Assembly (NCBI RefSeq): GCF_003994415.1
Contig: NZ_CP034689.1
Coordinates: 6,572,001-6,636,000 of the forward strand
Direction of reading: 5' to 3'
Length of the DNA: 64,000 bases
Origin: Achromobacter spanius
Lineage (GTDB): Bacteria; Pseudomonadota; Gammaproteobacteria; Burkholderiales; Burkholderiaceae_B
Shown: positions 1 through 8,720 of the stretch, one piece after another
How positions within the stretch are numbered: position 1 is the first letter of the stretch
Layout: each line of letters starts with the position of its first letter
The notes under the pieces: model-generated
What the model was told of the DNA's origin: nothing
Databases searched by the model: none
What the model saw: only the letters and a program-made list of their open reading frames with translations
Program-made: the position numbers and the translations under genes

Positions 1-1173
1 TTTTTGCGGGTACAGGCCATAGGCGCGCGCCGGCTGGGTCGCGGTCAGCTCAACGAAACGGTTCAGGCTGATGCGCCCGCCCAGCACGCCTTCCGAATAC
101 AGCAGCGGCATGCGCGTTTCAATGCCGGGGATGCCATTCGGAATATGGCGAAACGCCACCTCTTTGCCGCCGGGCGTCTTGCCGTCGTCGCCGGTCAGAT
201 TGAAGGGCGAGTGGTCCGACGAAAACACCGTGAACAGGCCGTCCGCCAGCCCCTGCCAGATATCGTCCTGGCTGGACTTGTCGCGCGGCGGGGGGCTGCA
301 CACGCAGCGAGCGCCGACATAGCTGTCGTCCGTGCCCAGGTCGGCGGCAGTCAGCAAAATGTATTGCGGGCAGGTTTCGGCATAGACGTTCAGGCCCTTG
401 GCGCGCGCGTCACGGATCTGCGCGACGGCCTCGCCGCCCGAGATATGCACCAGCAGGATGGGCACGTCGATAAGTTCGGACAGCGCGATCGCGCGATGCG
501 CGCCCTCGCGCTCCACCAGCGTCGGCCGCGACACGGCATGAAAGCGCGGCGCGGTGCGGCCCGAGGCTTCCAGCCGGCGCGTCAGCCAGGCGATGCAATC
601 CGAATTCTCGGCATGAATCATCGCCATGCCGCCATGCGTGCGCGCCACGTCCAGCACGTCCAGGATCTGGCCGTCGGACAGCTTGAGCGCGTCGTAGGTC
701 ATGTACAGCTTGAACGAGGTGTAGCCTGCCTTGATCAGCCGCGGCAGTTCGTCGTTCAGCACGGCGGGCGTGGGGTCGGTCAGGATCAGGTGGAAGGCGT
801 AGTCCACGCAGGCGCGGCCTTCGGCACGCTGGTGGTAATCGTCAATGGCGGCCTGCACGGTGCCGCCCTTCTGCTGCGCCGCGAACGGAATCACGGTGGT
901 CGTACCACCGCAGGCGGCTGAACGCGTGCCGGTGAAAAAGTCGTCCGCCAGTTTGACGGGCGGCGCCATCGGTTGGTCCAGGTGGCAATGCGCGTCAATG
1001 CCACCCGGCGTCACCACGCGCCCGGCCACATCAATCTCGCATAGGCCCGGCGCCAGGCCACGCCCGATCTGCACGATGCGGCCATCCGATATCCCCAGAT
1101 CCGCGCGACAGGTATCGCCAGCGGTCGCCAGCACCGCGTCGCGCAGCACCAGGTCAAAACCTTGCTTCGTCAT
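1..1173 (-). CDS. Dihydropyrimidinase/hydantoinase-type cyclic amidohydrolase (3' end outside window)
   Basis: Reading the minus strand from an ATG at 1173 gives an uninterrupted frame of about 391 codons that runs off the left edge, so the C-terminus is missing. The protein opens like hydantoinases (TKQGFDLVLRDAVL) and carries the metal site DAHCHLDQP, the candidate carboxylated lysine in SFKLYMTYD, histidines in AMIHAEN and LVHISGG, and the aspartate in SSDHSPFN. Family members hydrolyse cyclic ureides such as dihydropyrimidines, hydantoins or allantoin in the cytoplasm; the substrate cannot be read from the sequence. An in-frame ATG at 1233 would add 20 residues, but family starts favour 1173. 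It is divergent from a GntR regulator that probably controls it. Confident of family, not of substrate. Confidence 0.85.
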   Translation of the reverse strand, partial: MTKQGFDLVLRDAVLATAGDTCRADLGISDGRIVQIGRGLAPGLCEIDVAGRVVTPGGIDAHCHLDQPMAPPVKLADDFFTGTRSAACGGTTTVIPFAAQQKGGTVQAAIDDYHQRAEGRACVDYAFHLILTDPTPAVLNDELPRLIKAGYTSFKLYMTYDALKLSDGQILDVLDVARTHGGMAMIHAENSDCIAWLTRRLEASGRTAPRFHAVSRPTLVEREGAHRAIALSELIDVPILLVHISGGEAVAQIRDARAKGLNVYAETCPQYILLTAADLGTDDSYVGARCVCSPPPRDKSSQDDIWQGLADGLFTVFSSDHSPFNLTGDDGKTPGGKEVAFRHIPNGIPGIETRMPLLYSEGVLGGRISLNRFVELTATQPARAYGLYPQK

Positions 1174-1492
1174 ATGCGTCAGCCCGTCTGATCCGCCCTT
1201 TCCGTGTCGCGAAAAGCGCGGCCGGATGGACATGTTGTGAGCGGATTCTAGGCTGAATACAAGAATGATTACGCTAGTGATTACCCTGAAATATACATTT
1301 CAATAGTAAATTGTTAACATTATTTCCGACCGCACCTCAAGCCGCGTCTCCAACGGCGGCGGCTGATCGGGTATCTTCACGTTCACCCGTCATGTTGCGA
1401 ACAACATGAGGTCTACAAGCGGCAAGAAGCCGCTCATTACCCAGGGCGGCGATCCCGTCCTGGCTTTTCACGCGCAAACCAAGAACGAGCCC
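1174..1492. promoter_or_regulatory. Divergent control region between amidohydrolase and GntR gene
   Basis: This roughly 320-base region is much more AT-rich than its surroundings between 1255 and 1330 and should hold the promoters of both divergent genes. An inverted repeat TGAAAT-ATAC-ATTTCA lies at 1287-1302, and a second short dyad TGTTAACA at 1312-1319. GntR/FadR-family regulators bind short dyads of this kind, so the first is a reasonable autoregulatory operator. No single promoter hexamer pair stands out. Confidence 0.5.
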
Positions 1493-2173
1493 ATGGCATC
1501 AGACAAACGCGAAACTTCGGTCACCGGCATCTACGAGCGCATCTATCGCGCCATCCTGGACAACCGCCTGAAACCCGGCACCAAGCTGGTCGAAGAGCGC
1601 CTGGCCGAAATCTTCGAAGTCAGCCGGCCGCGCATCCGCGAGGTGCTTGCGCGCCTGGCCCACGAACAGATTGTTGAACTGTTTCCCCAGCGCGGCGCGT
1701 ATGTGGCCAAGCCGTCGATCGAGAAAGCACGCGACGTCTTCGAGGCCCGCAGGCTGATCGAACCCGCCGTGGTGCGGCGCCTGACGCAGAACCTCACCCC
1801 TGAAAAACTGGCGCGCCTGCGCGAGCACGTCGTCCTGGAACACGACGCCCGCAAGCGCGACGACAAGCGCGCCATCATCCGGCTGGCGGGGGAATTCCAT
1901 ATCCTGCTAAGCGAATTGGCGGGCAACGGCGAACTGGCGCGCACCATGCGCGAACTGTCCACGCTGACCTGCCTGGTCATCTTCCTGTACAACCTGCCCA
2001 CCGCCACAAGCTGCCGCGACGACGAGCACGAACTCATCACCGAAGCCATTGCGGCCCGCGACGCCCAGCGCGCCGAGGAACTGACACTGCATCACCTGGA
2101 GCACATCGAACAAAGCGTAAAGCTGGAATCGGTGGAAGAAACCGTGGACCTGGAAGAAGTGTTCAAGTTCTGA
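1493..2173 (+). CDS. GntR family transcriptional regulator, FCD-domain (FadR) subfamily
   Basis: A DNA-binding repressor or activator of about 226 residues. The N-terminal winged helix spans roughly residues 8-75 (IYERIYRAILDNRLKPGTKL, then the recognition region EVSRPRIREVLARL). It is followed by an all-helical FCD ligand domain containing the usual metal-site histidines (FHILL, HHLEHIEQ). I start at ATG 1493, where homology-like sequence begins (MASDKRETSV); an upstream in-frame ATG at 1406 would add 29 residues that do not look like protein of this family. It is divergent from the amidohydrolase and is inferred to sense a substrate or product of that pathway. The ligand is unknown. Confidence 0.85.
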   Translation: MASDKRETSVTGIYERIYRAILDNRLKPGTKLVEERLAEIFEVSRPRIREVLARLAHEQIVELFPQRGAYVAKPSIEKARDVFEARRLIEPAVVRRLTQNLTPEKLARLREHVVLEHDARKRDDKRAIIRLAGEFHILLSELAGNGELARTMRELSTLTCLVIFLYNLPTATSCRDDEHELITEAIAARDAQRAEELTLHHLEHIEQSVKLESVEETVDLEEVFKF

Positions 2174-2204
2174 CCCTGGCCACATAAGCCCGGCGAAGAA
2201 AACA

Positions 2205-2237
2205 ATAAGCCCCAGGGTCGTAAAACCTGGGGCTTAT
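2205..2237. terminator. Bidirectional terminator between GntR gene and cyaY
   Basis: A perfect 12-bp stem (ATAAGCCCCAGG paired with its complement) with a 9-base loop sits between two convergent genes. Read on the minus strand the stem is followed by TTGTTTTCTT, so it suits the end of cyaY best; on the plus strand it also lies just after the GntR stop. Confidence 0.8.
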
Positions 2238-2297
2238 CAACAAGCTTGAATGCATGCCTGCGCTGGGCAGGCCGGCCGTTTACCAGCCAGGCCGGCC

Positions 2298-2627
2298 TTA
2301 CAGTTTCAGCGTAACGGGCACGCCGGCCGCAGCCGAGCAGATCTGGGACAAGGCGTCTGGCAGTTGCGGGCCACCCCGGGTGTCGTTCCAGTGTTGGCCG
2401 TCGTAGCGGTAATGGAAGCCGCCGCTGCGCGCGGCCACCCAGAGCTCCTGCATGGCGGCCTGACTGTTCACGACGACATGGGTGTTATCTTCAAAGACCA
2501 TGGTCAAGACATTGCCGCTGCGGCTGGTTTCCACATCGACGTCGAGCGAAGCCGCCCAGTCATCGGCCTGGCTTTCGATGCTGTCCAGCACCTGGTCGAT
2601 CAACGCAAGAAATTCGGTTTCGGTCAT
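2298..2627 (-). CDS. cyaY: Iron donor protein CyaY (frataxin homologue)
   Basis: A 109-residue frataxin-like protein, matching the usual CyaY length. It binds iron through an acidic first helix (TETEFLALIDQVLDSIE, followed by DD) and modulates iron-sulfur cluster assembly on the IscS-IscU complex in the cytoplasm. The beta-sheet region contains the family pattern VVVNSQAAMQELWVAARSGGFHY. The frame is open further upstream, but ATG 2627 is the family start. It diverges from lptM with only about 31 bases between start codons, an arrangement common in proteobacteria, so the promoters must overlap the coding ends. Confidence 0.93.
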   Translation of the reverse strand: MTETEFLALIDQVLDSIESQADDWAASLDVDVETSRSGNVLTMVFEDNTHVVVNSQAAMQELWVAARSGGFHYRYDGQHWNDTRGGPQLPDALSQICSAAAGVPVTLKL

Positions 2628-2658
2628 AATCGAGCCTGCAAGAATTACGGAGTTCCCA

Positions 2659-2835
2659 GTGTTCCAATTGGCATTCAGCCGCATGGCTCTTCGCATTGTA
2701 GCCACGCTTGTGGCCTCCGGCATGGTGGCGGCCTGCGGGTACAAGGGGCCTTTATATATGCCGACGCCTGACGGCAAGCCGCCGTCGAGTTCGCAACCCA
2801 CGCCGCAAATTCCGGCCCCGCCCTCGATTCCATGA
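2659..2835 (+). CDS. lptM: Small lipoprotein LptM (YifL-like)
   Basis: A lipoprotein of about 58 residues upstream of lysA. It has a short hydrophobic signal, a lipobox ending MVAAC, then the LptM hallmark CGYKGPLYMP and a Pro/Ser-rich tail. LptM assists assembly of the LptD-LptE lipopolysaccharide translocon in the outer membrane in enterobacteria; the same role here is inferred. I chose the GTG at 2659 because an ACGGAG ribosome site lies 6 bases upstream; an ATG at 2683 lacks one and would give 50 residues. The stop overlaps the lysA start (ATGA), implying translational coupling. Confidence 0.8.
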   Translation: MFQLAFSRMALRIVATLVASGMVAACGYKGPLYMPTPDGKPPSSSQPTPQIPAPPSIP

Positions 2836-4121
2836 CGTCTGCCTATCCCTTGCCGCCCGAGCTGGCCGGTCATCCTTATTTCCAGTACCGCAATAACGTA
2901 CTGTACGCCGAGGATGTTCCCCTGGACCATCTGGCGCATAGGCTAGGCACCCCGCTGTACGTCTATTCGCGCGCGGCCCTCAAGGCCGCCTGGGAAACCT
3001 ACCATAGCGCCATCGGGCAACGCCCCGTGCTGGTCTGCTACGGCATGAAGGCCAATTCAAATCTGGCGGTGTTGAAGGAATTCGTGCGGCTGGGCGCGGG
3101 CTTTGACATCGTTTCGGGCGGGGAACTCAAACGCGCGCTGGCGGTGGGCGCCGATCCGTCCAAGGTCGTATTTTCCGGCGTGGGCAAGCAAGCCTGGGAA
3201 ATGCGCGACGCGCTGGCGGCCAAGGTGAAGTGTTTCAACGTGGAGTCCGAAGCCGAGCTGCACCGCCTGTCCGACGTGGCCGAAGCACTTGGCGTGCGAG
3301 CCCCGGTGTCGCTGCGCGTGAACCCCGACGTGGACGCGCAGACGCACCCCTATATCTCCACCGGCCTGAAAGAGAACAAGTTCGGCATCGCCATCGAATC
3401 AGCGCTGGACGCCTATCGCGTTGCGCGGTCCTTGCCGGGCCTGGACATCGTGGGCGTCGACTGCCATATCGGCTCGCAACTGACCGACATCAGTCCCTAT
3501 TTCGATGCGCTGGAAAAGTTGCTGGACCTGATCGACGCGTTGGATCACGAAGGCATTCGCATCGCTCATCTGGACCTGGGCGGCGGCCTGGGCATCCGCT
3601 ATACGGATGAAACACCCCCTTCGCCCAAGGCGTTGCTGGATCGCGTGTTTGAACGCCTGAATGCGCGCGGCCAGGGGCATCTGCATCTGGTGCTGGAACC
3701 AGGCCGTTCGCTCGTCGGCAACGCGGGCGTGCTGCTGACCACCGTGCAGTATCTAAAGCATGCCGAAGCCCGCAACTTCGCCATTGTCGACGCCGCCATG
3801 AACGACTTGCTGCGCCCCGCGCTCTATGAGGCCTACCATGGCGTGCAAGCGCTGCGCCCGCGCGCCGGCGATCAAGTGGAATATGACATCGTCGGCCCCG
3901 TCTGCGAAAGCGCCGACTGGCTGGCCAGACAACGCAAGCTGGCGATCAAGCAGGGCGATGTGCTGGCGGTGGAATCGGCGGGCGCCTACAGCATGGCGAT
4001 GGCCAGCAACTACAACACGCGCGCCCGCGCCGCCGAAGTCATGGTCGACGGCGGCAACTATCACGTCGTGCGCCAGCGCGAGACGCTGGACGATTTGCTG
4101 CGAGGTGAATCCACACTGTGA
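2832..4121 (+). CDS. lysA: Diaminopimelate decarboxylase
   Basis: A PLP-dependent fold-III decarboxylase that converts meso-diaminopimelate to L-lysine, the last step of lysine synthesis. It has 429 residues, typical for the family. Visible signatures are the PLP lysine K73 in CYGMKANSN, HIGSQ, the glycine-rich phosphate site LDLGGGLGI, EPGRSLVG, the catalytic cysteine context PVCESADWL and the C-terminal AGAYSMAMASNYN. Its start overlaps the lptM stop by 4 bases, so the two form one transcription unit, ending in a hairpin at 4182-4205. Confidence 0.97.
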   Translation: MTSAYPLPPELAGHPYFQYRNNVLYAEDVPLDHLAHRLGTPLYVYSRAALKAAWETYHSAIGQRPVLVCYGMKANSNLAVLKEFVRLGAGFDIVSGGELKRALAVGADPSKVVFSGVGKQAWEMRDALAAKVKCFNVESEAELHRLSDVAEALGVRAPVSLRVNPDVDAQTHPYISTGLKENKFGIAIESALDAYRVARSLPGLDIVGVDCHIGSQLTDISPYFDALEKLLDLIDALDHEGIRIAHLDLGGGLGIRYTDETPPSPKALLDRVFERLNARGQGHLHLVLEPGRSLVGNAGVLLTTVQYLKHAEARNFAIVDAAMNDLLRPALYEAYHGVQALRPRAGDQVEYDIVGPVCESADWLARQRKLAIKQGDVLAVESAGAYSMAMASNYNTRARAAEVMVDGGNYHVVRQRETLDDLLRGESTL

Positions 4122-4181
4122 TCCTCGGACGGGCCAATGCTGGCGAGTACATTGGCGCGGTAGCCCGGCAAGTCCCAATGA

Positions 4182-4205
4182 AAAAGGCCCCGAGGGGCCT
4201 TTTGG
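4182..4205. terminator. Bidirectional terminator between lysA and ccsB
   Basis: A stem AAAGGCCCC/GGGGCCTTT with a GA-containing loop lies between convergent genes. The plus-strand side runs into TTTTGG and the minus-strand side into CCTTTTTCATT, so it can serve both lysA and ccsB, with the minus direction having the better U-tract. Confidence 0.8.
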
Positions 4206-4221
4206 TCAGTCTTCCGCGTAT

Positions 4222-5589
4222 TTACAACTGACCGTACGAGTGCAGCCCCGACAGGAACATGTTCACGCCCAGGAATGCAAAGCCGGTGATCAGCAGGCCC
4301 ATCAACGCCCAGTAGGCCGCCATGGTGCCGCGCAAGCCCTTGATCAGGCGCATGTGCAGCCAGGCCGCGTAGTTCAGCCAGACGATCAGCGCCCAGGTTT
4401 CCTTGGGATCCCACTGCCAGTACGCGCCCCAGGCATCCGCTGCCCACAGTGCGCCCAGAATCGTCGCCACCGTGAAGAAGGCGAAGCCGATCGCGATGGC
4501 GCGATACATGATGTCGTCCAGCACCTCCAGCGAGGGCAGCGCGGCGGCGATGCGGCGGCGGCCCAGCAGGATGGCGCCCACGATCACGGCGCCCACGCCG
4601 AAGTACAGCATCCAGGTGGCGGACAGGCCGTCGGTGCGGAACACCATCGGCTCGGCGCACAGCAACACGCCCAGAATGAACAAGGGCGCCAGCTTGGCCC
4701 ACGACGTGGTCTGCCCGTGCTGCTTGACCAAGTAGGCAAAGCCCACCATCGCCGCCAGCGAGAACGTGCCGTAGCCGATGAAGTTGGCGGGCACATGCAG
4801 CTTCATCCACCAGCTTTTCAACGCCGGCACCAGCGGTTGGATCTGGCCGGCATCGCGCGTGAAGGAATACCAAAGCAGGAACACGACGGCTGACGTCACC
4901 ACCAGCAGCACGAAACCGCCCAGTGCGCGCGTGGCGTACTTGCGTTCGTAATACAGGTAGAACAGCGCCGTGATCAGCGAAAACAGGACAAAGACTTCGT
5001 ACAGGTTGCTGACGGGGATATGCCCCAGGTCAGGCCCCATCAGGTGGCCTTCGCGCCAGCGCACCAACAAGCCGGTGACGCCGGCAAACACCGCGCCCCA
5101 CGTCAACGCCGTGCCCAGCCACGCGGCGGTGGGGCTGAATACGCCGATCCAGTAACAGACCATGGCCAGCGCAAACAGCGCGCACATCCACAGAATGGCG
5201 GACTGCGACGAGAACAGGTACTTCAGGAAGAACACCTGCTCGGCGCGGGCCAGGTCATTGCCGTACAGCATCAAGGCCAGGCCCGCCGCGATCGCACAGG
5301 CGACCATCAAACGGCGCAGCGGTCGCCACAGCCAGCCCAGCCACGCCAACGCGGGCACGGTGCCGCACAGGATGATCTTCTCGTAATAGTCCATCGCGTT
5401 GCCGTGCCGGGTCAGCGCGAAGGCCGCGCCCACCGACAGCAACAGGAAGAAGACTACGTCGGTCCAGTCCGGCTTGCCGCGTCGGGCGCGGTTGTCGCCC
5501 GTTTCCGACAGGCTGTCTTGCCAGAGAACCTCGGGCGCCACGTTCAGCGTGTCCGGCGAGGAAGGGTGCGGGGTGGTCGTCGTCGACAT
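4222..5589 (-). CDS. ccsB: Cytochrome c biogenesis protein CcsB (ResC/CcsA type, system II)
   Basis: A polytopic inner-membrane protein of 455 residues that, with ResB, carries haem out and attaches it to apocytochromes c. The tryptophan-rich haem-handling motif is present (WGAYWQWDPKETWALIVW), as are candidate haem-ligand histidines in KLHVPANF, AAWLHMRL and the C-terminal GLHSYGQL. The first 40 residues are cytoplasmic and variable. It lies 9 bases downstream of resB and after cytochrome c4 on the same strand, giving the operon c4-resB-ccsB; gene order and motifs agree fully on the assignment. Confidence 0.94.
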   Translation of the reverse strand: MSTTTTPHPSSPDTLNVAPEVLWQDSLSETGDNRARRGKPDWTDVVFFLLLSVGAAFALTRHGNAMDYYEKIILCGTVPALAWLGWLWRPLRRLMVACAIAAGLALMLYGNDLARAEQVFFLKYLFSSQSAILWMCALFALAMVCYWIGVFSPTAAWLGTALTWGAVFAGVTGLLVRWREGHLMGPDLGHIPVSNLYEVFVLFSLITALFYLYYERKYATRALGGFVLLVVTSAVVFLLWYSFTRDAGQIQPLVPALKSWWMKLHVPANFIGYGTFSLAAMVGFAYLVKQHGQTTSWAKLAPLFILGVLLCAEPMVFRTDGLSATWMLYFGVGAVIVGAILLGRRRIAAALPSLEVLDDIMYRAIAIGFAFFTVATILGALWAADAWGAYWQWDPKETWALIVWLNYAAWLHMRLIKGLRGTMAAYWALMGLLITGFAFLGVNMFLSGLHSYGQL

Positions 5590-5598
5590 AAGAAAACC

Positions 5599-7677
5599 TT
5601 AAGACCTTTTCTGGCGCAGCAGCGCCTGCTTGAAGCGTTCAAACTCCTGATTGAAGTCGAGTGTACGCTTCTGGGACGTCATGGCCGCCAGGACGCTGCT
5701 GCCACTGCCTTGCGGCTTGACCCAGATCCAGACGCGGCGGTCGCGGATGTAGAACATCGAAAACACCCCCAGGACCAACAACAGGCTGCCCAGGTAGACC
5801 GTATTCTTGCCCGGCGTGCGGCTGACCTGGAACACGCTGGCCTGCACATGGTTGAAGTCGGCCAGCGACAGAAACACCGGCGCGGGATAGACCGTCAGAT
5901 CGGACAGTGCCGCCACGGCCAGGCGCGACCATACTGCCGCGCGCTCGCCGTCGGGGCCTTCGACCGCAACGGGGGGCAAGCCGGCGCGTTCGCGTTCAAT
6001 GGCGCGCAGTTCGTTCATGCTGGCCCCGATCAGCCGGATCACCACATCAGCGGCCCGCTCCAGGTCGGCGGCGGGCGTGTTGGCTTGCAGAAAAGCGGCC
6101 ACCGCTTGCAGGCCGCCTGACGCAAAGGTCTCCAGCGCGCGCTCGGCAGCGGTTTGCAGGGGTTGCTGGTCAGCGCCGGACGGGCTGTTGCGCTCGGCGA
6201 AACGGCGGGCAGCTTCGCGGCGCGCGGCCGGGTCGGCCAGCGTGGCGCGCAGCCGCATGAATTCCGCGATCGAGCTGTCGTCGTCCGCCGGGATGCGCAG
6301 ATAACGGAACGGCTCGGACGCATTGTTGCGCACGCCGGCCAGGAAGACGCTGGCGCCGTCCAGTTCCATGGGCAGCATGTAGTTCTGGAATTCGTGCGCC
6401 TGGCCCGCATCGTCGATCAGCTTGTATTCAACGCTGGGGCCCACGTTGCGCAGGTTCTCGTTCTTTTTGCCCGCCGCGCTGCCCGACACCGAGGCCACGT
6501 GTTCAGCAAAACTCTGGTTGGCGCCCTTGGGATCGCCGCGGGTCAGGTCTTCCACATTGATCGGCCGCATGGCCGTGATTTCGACGCCCATGCTGCGCGG
6601 ACCGCCCGACGTGTGAGCGGTCACTTCGCTTGTCTTGCCCACCGTGCCGTCCACCGTAAACGTGGCATCCTGAGAACCTACCAGCGGATAACCCTTCAAG
6701 ACCACCGTGCTGCCGCCATCGTCAAAGCTGGACTGGTACACCGTCATGCCCTTGAAGCGCAGCGGTTCGTTGACCTCGATGGTGGAATCGAAGGTCTTGC
6801 CCGTATCCGGGTCGGTAACTTCGACTTCGCTGGCGAAACGGCTGGGCATGCCGGTCGAGTAGTAATCGACCACGAATTTCTTCAGCTTCAGCGTGAAGGG
6901 CATCGGCTGCACCAGAGCCCCGTCGCCCACCATCACGACCGCCGTGCTGGCCTGGCCACCTTCCGGCACCAGCACGCTGGCGCGGAAACTCGGGTTATTG
7001 ACCGACAGGCGGCCGCTTTCCGGCACTTCCGAAATCAGCATGTTGTCGACAATGGGCTGCTTGCCGCCGAACATGACTTGCAGCCGCACGGGCAACTCGC
7101 TGTCGAGCAGGCCGCCCACGCAGATGATGACCATGGCCGCGTGCGCGAACACATAGCCCAGGCGGTTGGCGCTGCCCTTCTTGGCGGCCAGCAGCACGCC
7201 GTCGTTGTCCTGCCGTACACGCACGGCGTAACCCAGCCGTTCCAGCAATGACTTCAGGCCGGCCGAGGTCTGCGCGACGTCGGTGGGTTCTTCCGTTTCC
7301 ACGCGATGCGGGAAGGCACGCAGGCTGCTGGCGCGCACATGTTCGCGGAACGAGCGCGCGTCGCGCAGCATCTTGGGTGCGTTGCGGATCAGGCACACCG
7401 ATGTCGACACGACCAGGAAGCCCATGATCAGCAGGAACCACCAGCTGTTATAGACGTGCCAGATGGAGAACTTGTCGAACACTTCGTACCAGAACGGACC
7501 GAACTGGTCGATGTAGTTGCTGGACGATCGGTTCTGCTGCAACACCGTGCCCACCAGGCTCGCCACGCAGATGAACATCAACAGGCTGACGGCGAACCGC
7601 ATCGAACCGAGCAGTTCGAAGAAGTCACCGGGCAGGCTGCGCAAGGAGGGGCGAGTGTGGGTGCGTGTTGAATTCAT
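5599..7677 (-). CDS. resB: Cytochrome c biogenesis protein ResB (Ccs1), system II
   Basis: The partner of CcsB in system II haem delivery, 692 residues. Hydrophobic segments lie near residues 25-45 (FAVSLLMFICVASLVGTVL), 75-95, around 175-195 (FAHAAMVIICVGGLL) and near the C-terminus (TVYLGSLLLVLGVFSMF), flanking a large periplasmic domain as in other ResB proteins. The ATG at 7677 has no Shine-Dalgarno sequence: the bases just upstream are the U-tract of a hairpin at 7685-7712, so translation initiation here is unusual or the start is wrong. The next in-frame ATG (MRFAVS) would remove a 25-residue leader. Confidence 0.93.
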   Translation of the reverse strand: MNSTRTHTRPSLRSLPGDFFELLGSMRFAVSLLMFICVASLVGTVLQQNRSSSNYIDQFGPFWYEVFDKFSIWHVYNSWWFLLIMGFLVVSTSVCLIRNAPKMLRDARSFREHVRASSLRAFPHRVETEEPTDVAQTSAGLKSLLERLGYAVRVRQDNDGVLLAAKKGSANRLGYVFAHAAMVIICVGGLLDSELPVRLQVMFGGKQPIVDNMLISEVPESGRLSVNNPSFRASVLVPEGGQASTAVVMVGDGALVQPMPFTLKLKKFVVDYYSTGMPSRFASEVEVTDPDTGKTFDSTIEVNEPLRFKGMTVYQSSFDDGGSTVVLKGYPLVGSQDATFTVDGTVGKTSEVTAHTSGGPRSMGVEITAMRPINVEDLTRGDPKGANQSFAEHVASVSGSAAGKKNENLRNVGPSVEYKLIDDAGQAHEFQNYMLPMELDGASVFLAGVRNNASEPFRYLRIPADDDSSIAEFMRLRATLADPAARREAARRFAERNSPSGADQQPLQTAAERALETFASGGLQAVAAFLQANTPAADLERAADVVIRLIGASMNELRAIERERAGLPPVAVEGPDGERAAVWSRLAVAALSDLTVYPAPVFLSLADFNHVQASVFQVSRTPGKNTVYLGSLLLVLGVFSMFYIRDRRVWIWVKPQGSGSSVLAAMTSQKRTLDFNQEFERFKQALLRQKRS

Positions 7678-7684
7678 GAAAAAA

Positions 7685-7712
7685 GGGGGGCCGCGCGATC
7701 GGCTACCCCCCT
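7685..7712 (-). terminator. Terminator-like hairpin immediately before resB
   Basis: On the minus strand a six-G/six-C stem (first arm at 7706-7712, second at 7685-7690) is followed by six T residues and then, after one base, the resB ATG. It has the form of an intrinsic terminator between cytochrome c4 and resB, or an attenuator that sets the c4 to resB ratio. Confidence 0.6.
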
Positions 7713-7796
7713 CATAGACAGCGCGTAACGGAATCGGGTTCCGTCACGCTCAGGTTGCGTGAACGCGGACCAGCCGCGCGTGTTGCGGGCTGACGC

Positions 7797-8498
7797 CTAC
7801 CGCAGGCCTGCCGCGTAGTCGGACACCGCCTTGATATCGGCATCCGACATGCGGTCGGCAATCGCGAACATGATGTCGTTCTTGCGGTCGCCGCTGCGGA
7901 ACAGCTTGAGCTGCTCTTCGATGTACGTGGGGAACTGCCCCGACAAGCGGGGGTACTGGGCGGGAATGCCGGCGCCATTGGCAGCGTGGCAAGCCGCGCA
8001 GGCCGGCACATTGCGTTCGGGCAACCCGCCGCGCCAGATCTTCTGGCCCAGATCCACCAGCTTCTCCTGGCCTGCCGTGGCGGGTTCCTTGAGAGGCTGC
8101 TGCGCCAGGTACAGCGCGATGTTCTGCATATCGGCAGGCGTCAAGTTTTGCGCCATGGCGGTCATCGGGGTGGGATTGCCGCCCGGGCCATTGCGCACGG
8201 GCAGCTTGGCGCCCTGCTTGATCTGGAAGTCGGCCAATTGCTTGGCCAGATATTCGTGGGGTTGCGCGGCCAGGTTGGGGTTCACCGGGATGGTGCTGTT
8301 GCCCGCCGCGCCATGACAGGACGCACAGGCGATGATGCCTCTGGAGGCGTCGCCCTGGTCAAACAGCTGACCGCCCTTGGCGGCATCTGGCTTGGCCGGG
8401 CCCGCAGCGCCGTCAGCGGCGAAACTGGGTGTAGAGAAGGCGGAGGCGCCGAGCAACAGCCCGCTCGCAACCAACATTCGGGACAGCACACGCTTCAT
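7797..8498 (-). CDS. Dihaem cytochrome c4
   Basis: An exported electron carrier of 233 residues with a signal peptide ending about residue 28 (TPSFAA) and two CXXCH haem sites, C58-x-x-C61-H62 and C167-x-x-C170-H171, one per half of the duplicated fold. Methionines in PTPMTAMAQ and NDIMFAIADRM are the probable distal ligands. Cytochromes c4 pass electrons to terminal oxidases in the periplasm. The frame is open further upstream, but the ATG at 8498 begins the signal peptide and fits the family. It heads the unit c4-resB-ccsB, coupling a cytochrome c with its own maturation machinery, and is divergent from engB. Confidence 0.93.
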   Translation of the reverse strand: MKRVLSRMLVASGLLLGASAFSTPSFAADGAAGPAKPDAAKGGQLFDQGDASRGIIACASCHGAAGNSTIPVNPNLAAQPHEYLAKQLADFQIKQGAKLPVRNGPGGNPTPMTAMAQNLTPADMQNIALYLAQQPLKEPATAGQEKLVDLGQKIWRGGLPERNVPACAACHAANGAGIPAQYPRLSGQFPTYIEEQLKLFRSGDRKNDIMFAIADRMSDADIKAVSDYAAGLR

Positions 8499-8720
8499 GA
8501 AGACCTCGACGATCACATCGATCAAGGCGCAAAAAGGCGCCCACGCCTGCCCCGCACACCCTGGAAAACCGTATCGAACCTCGTTTGCCCATTCTGCCTG
8601 CCAAGTTGCCGCAGGCACCTAAACAGTAAGCAAAAAAGACGGCTCCGCGCACGGGGACCACTGTTGCAAACGCCGGATTATACAATAGGGCTCGAAACCA
8701 ACCGTATCCAAAGCCCATCC

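Noticed and set aside
1406..1492. N-terminal extension of the GntR regulator
   Set aside because: The extra 29 residues do not resemble the family and overlap the control region; the ATG at 1493 begins the recognisable protein.
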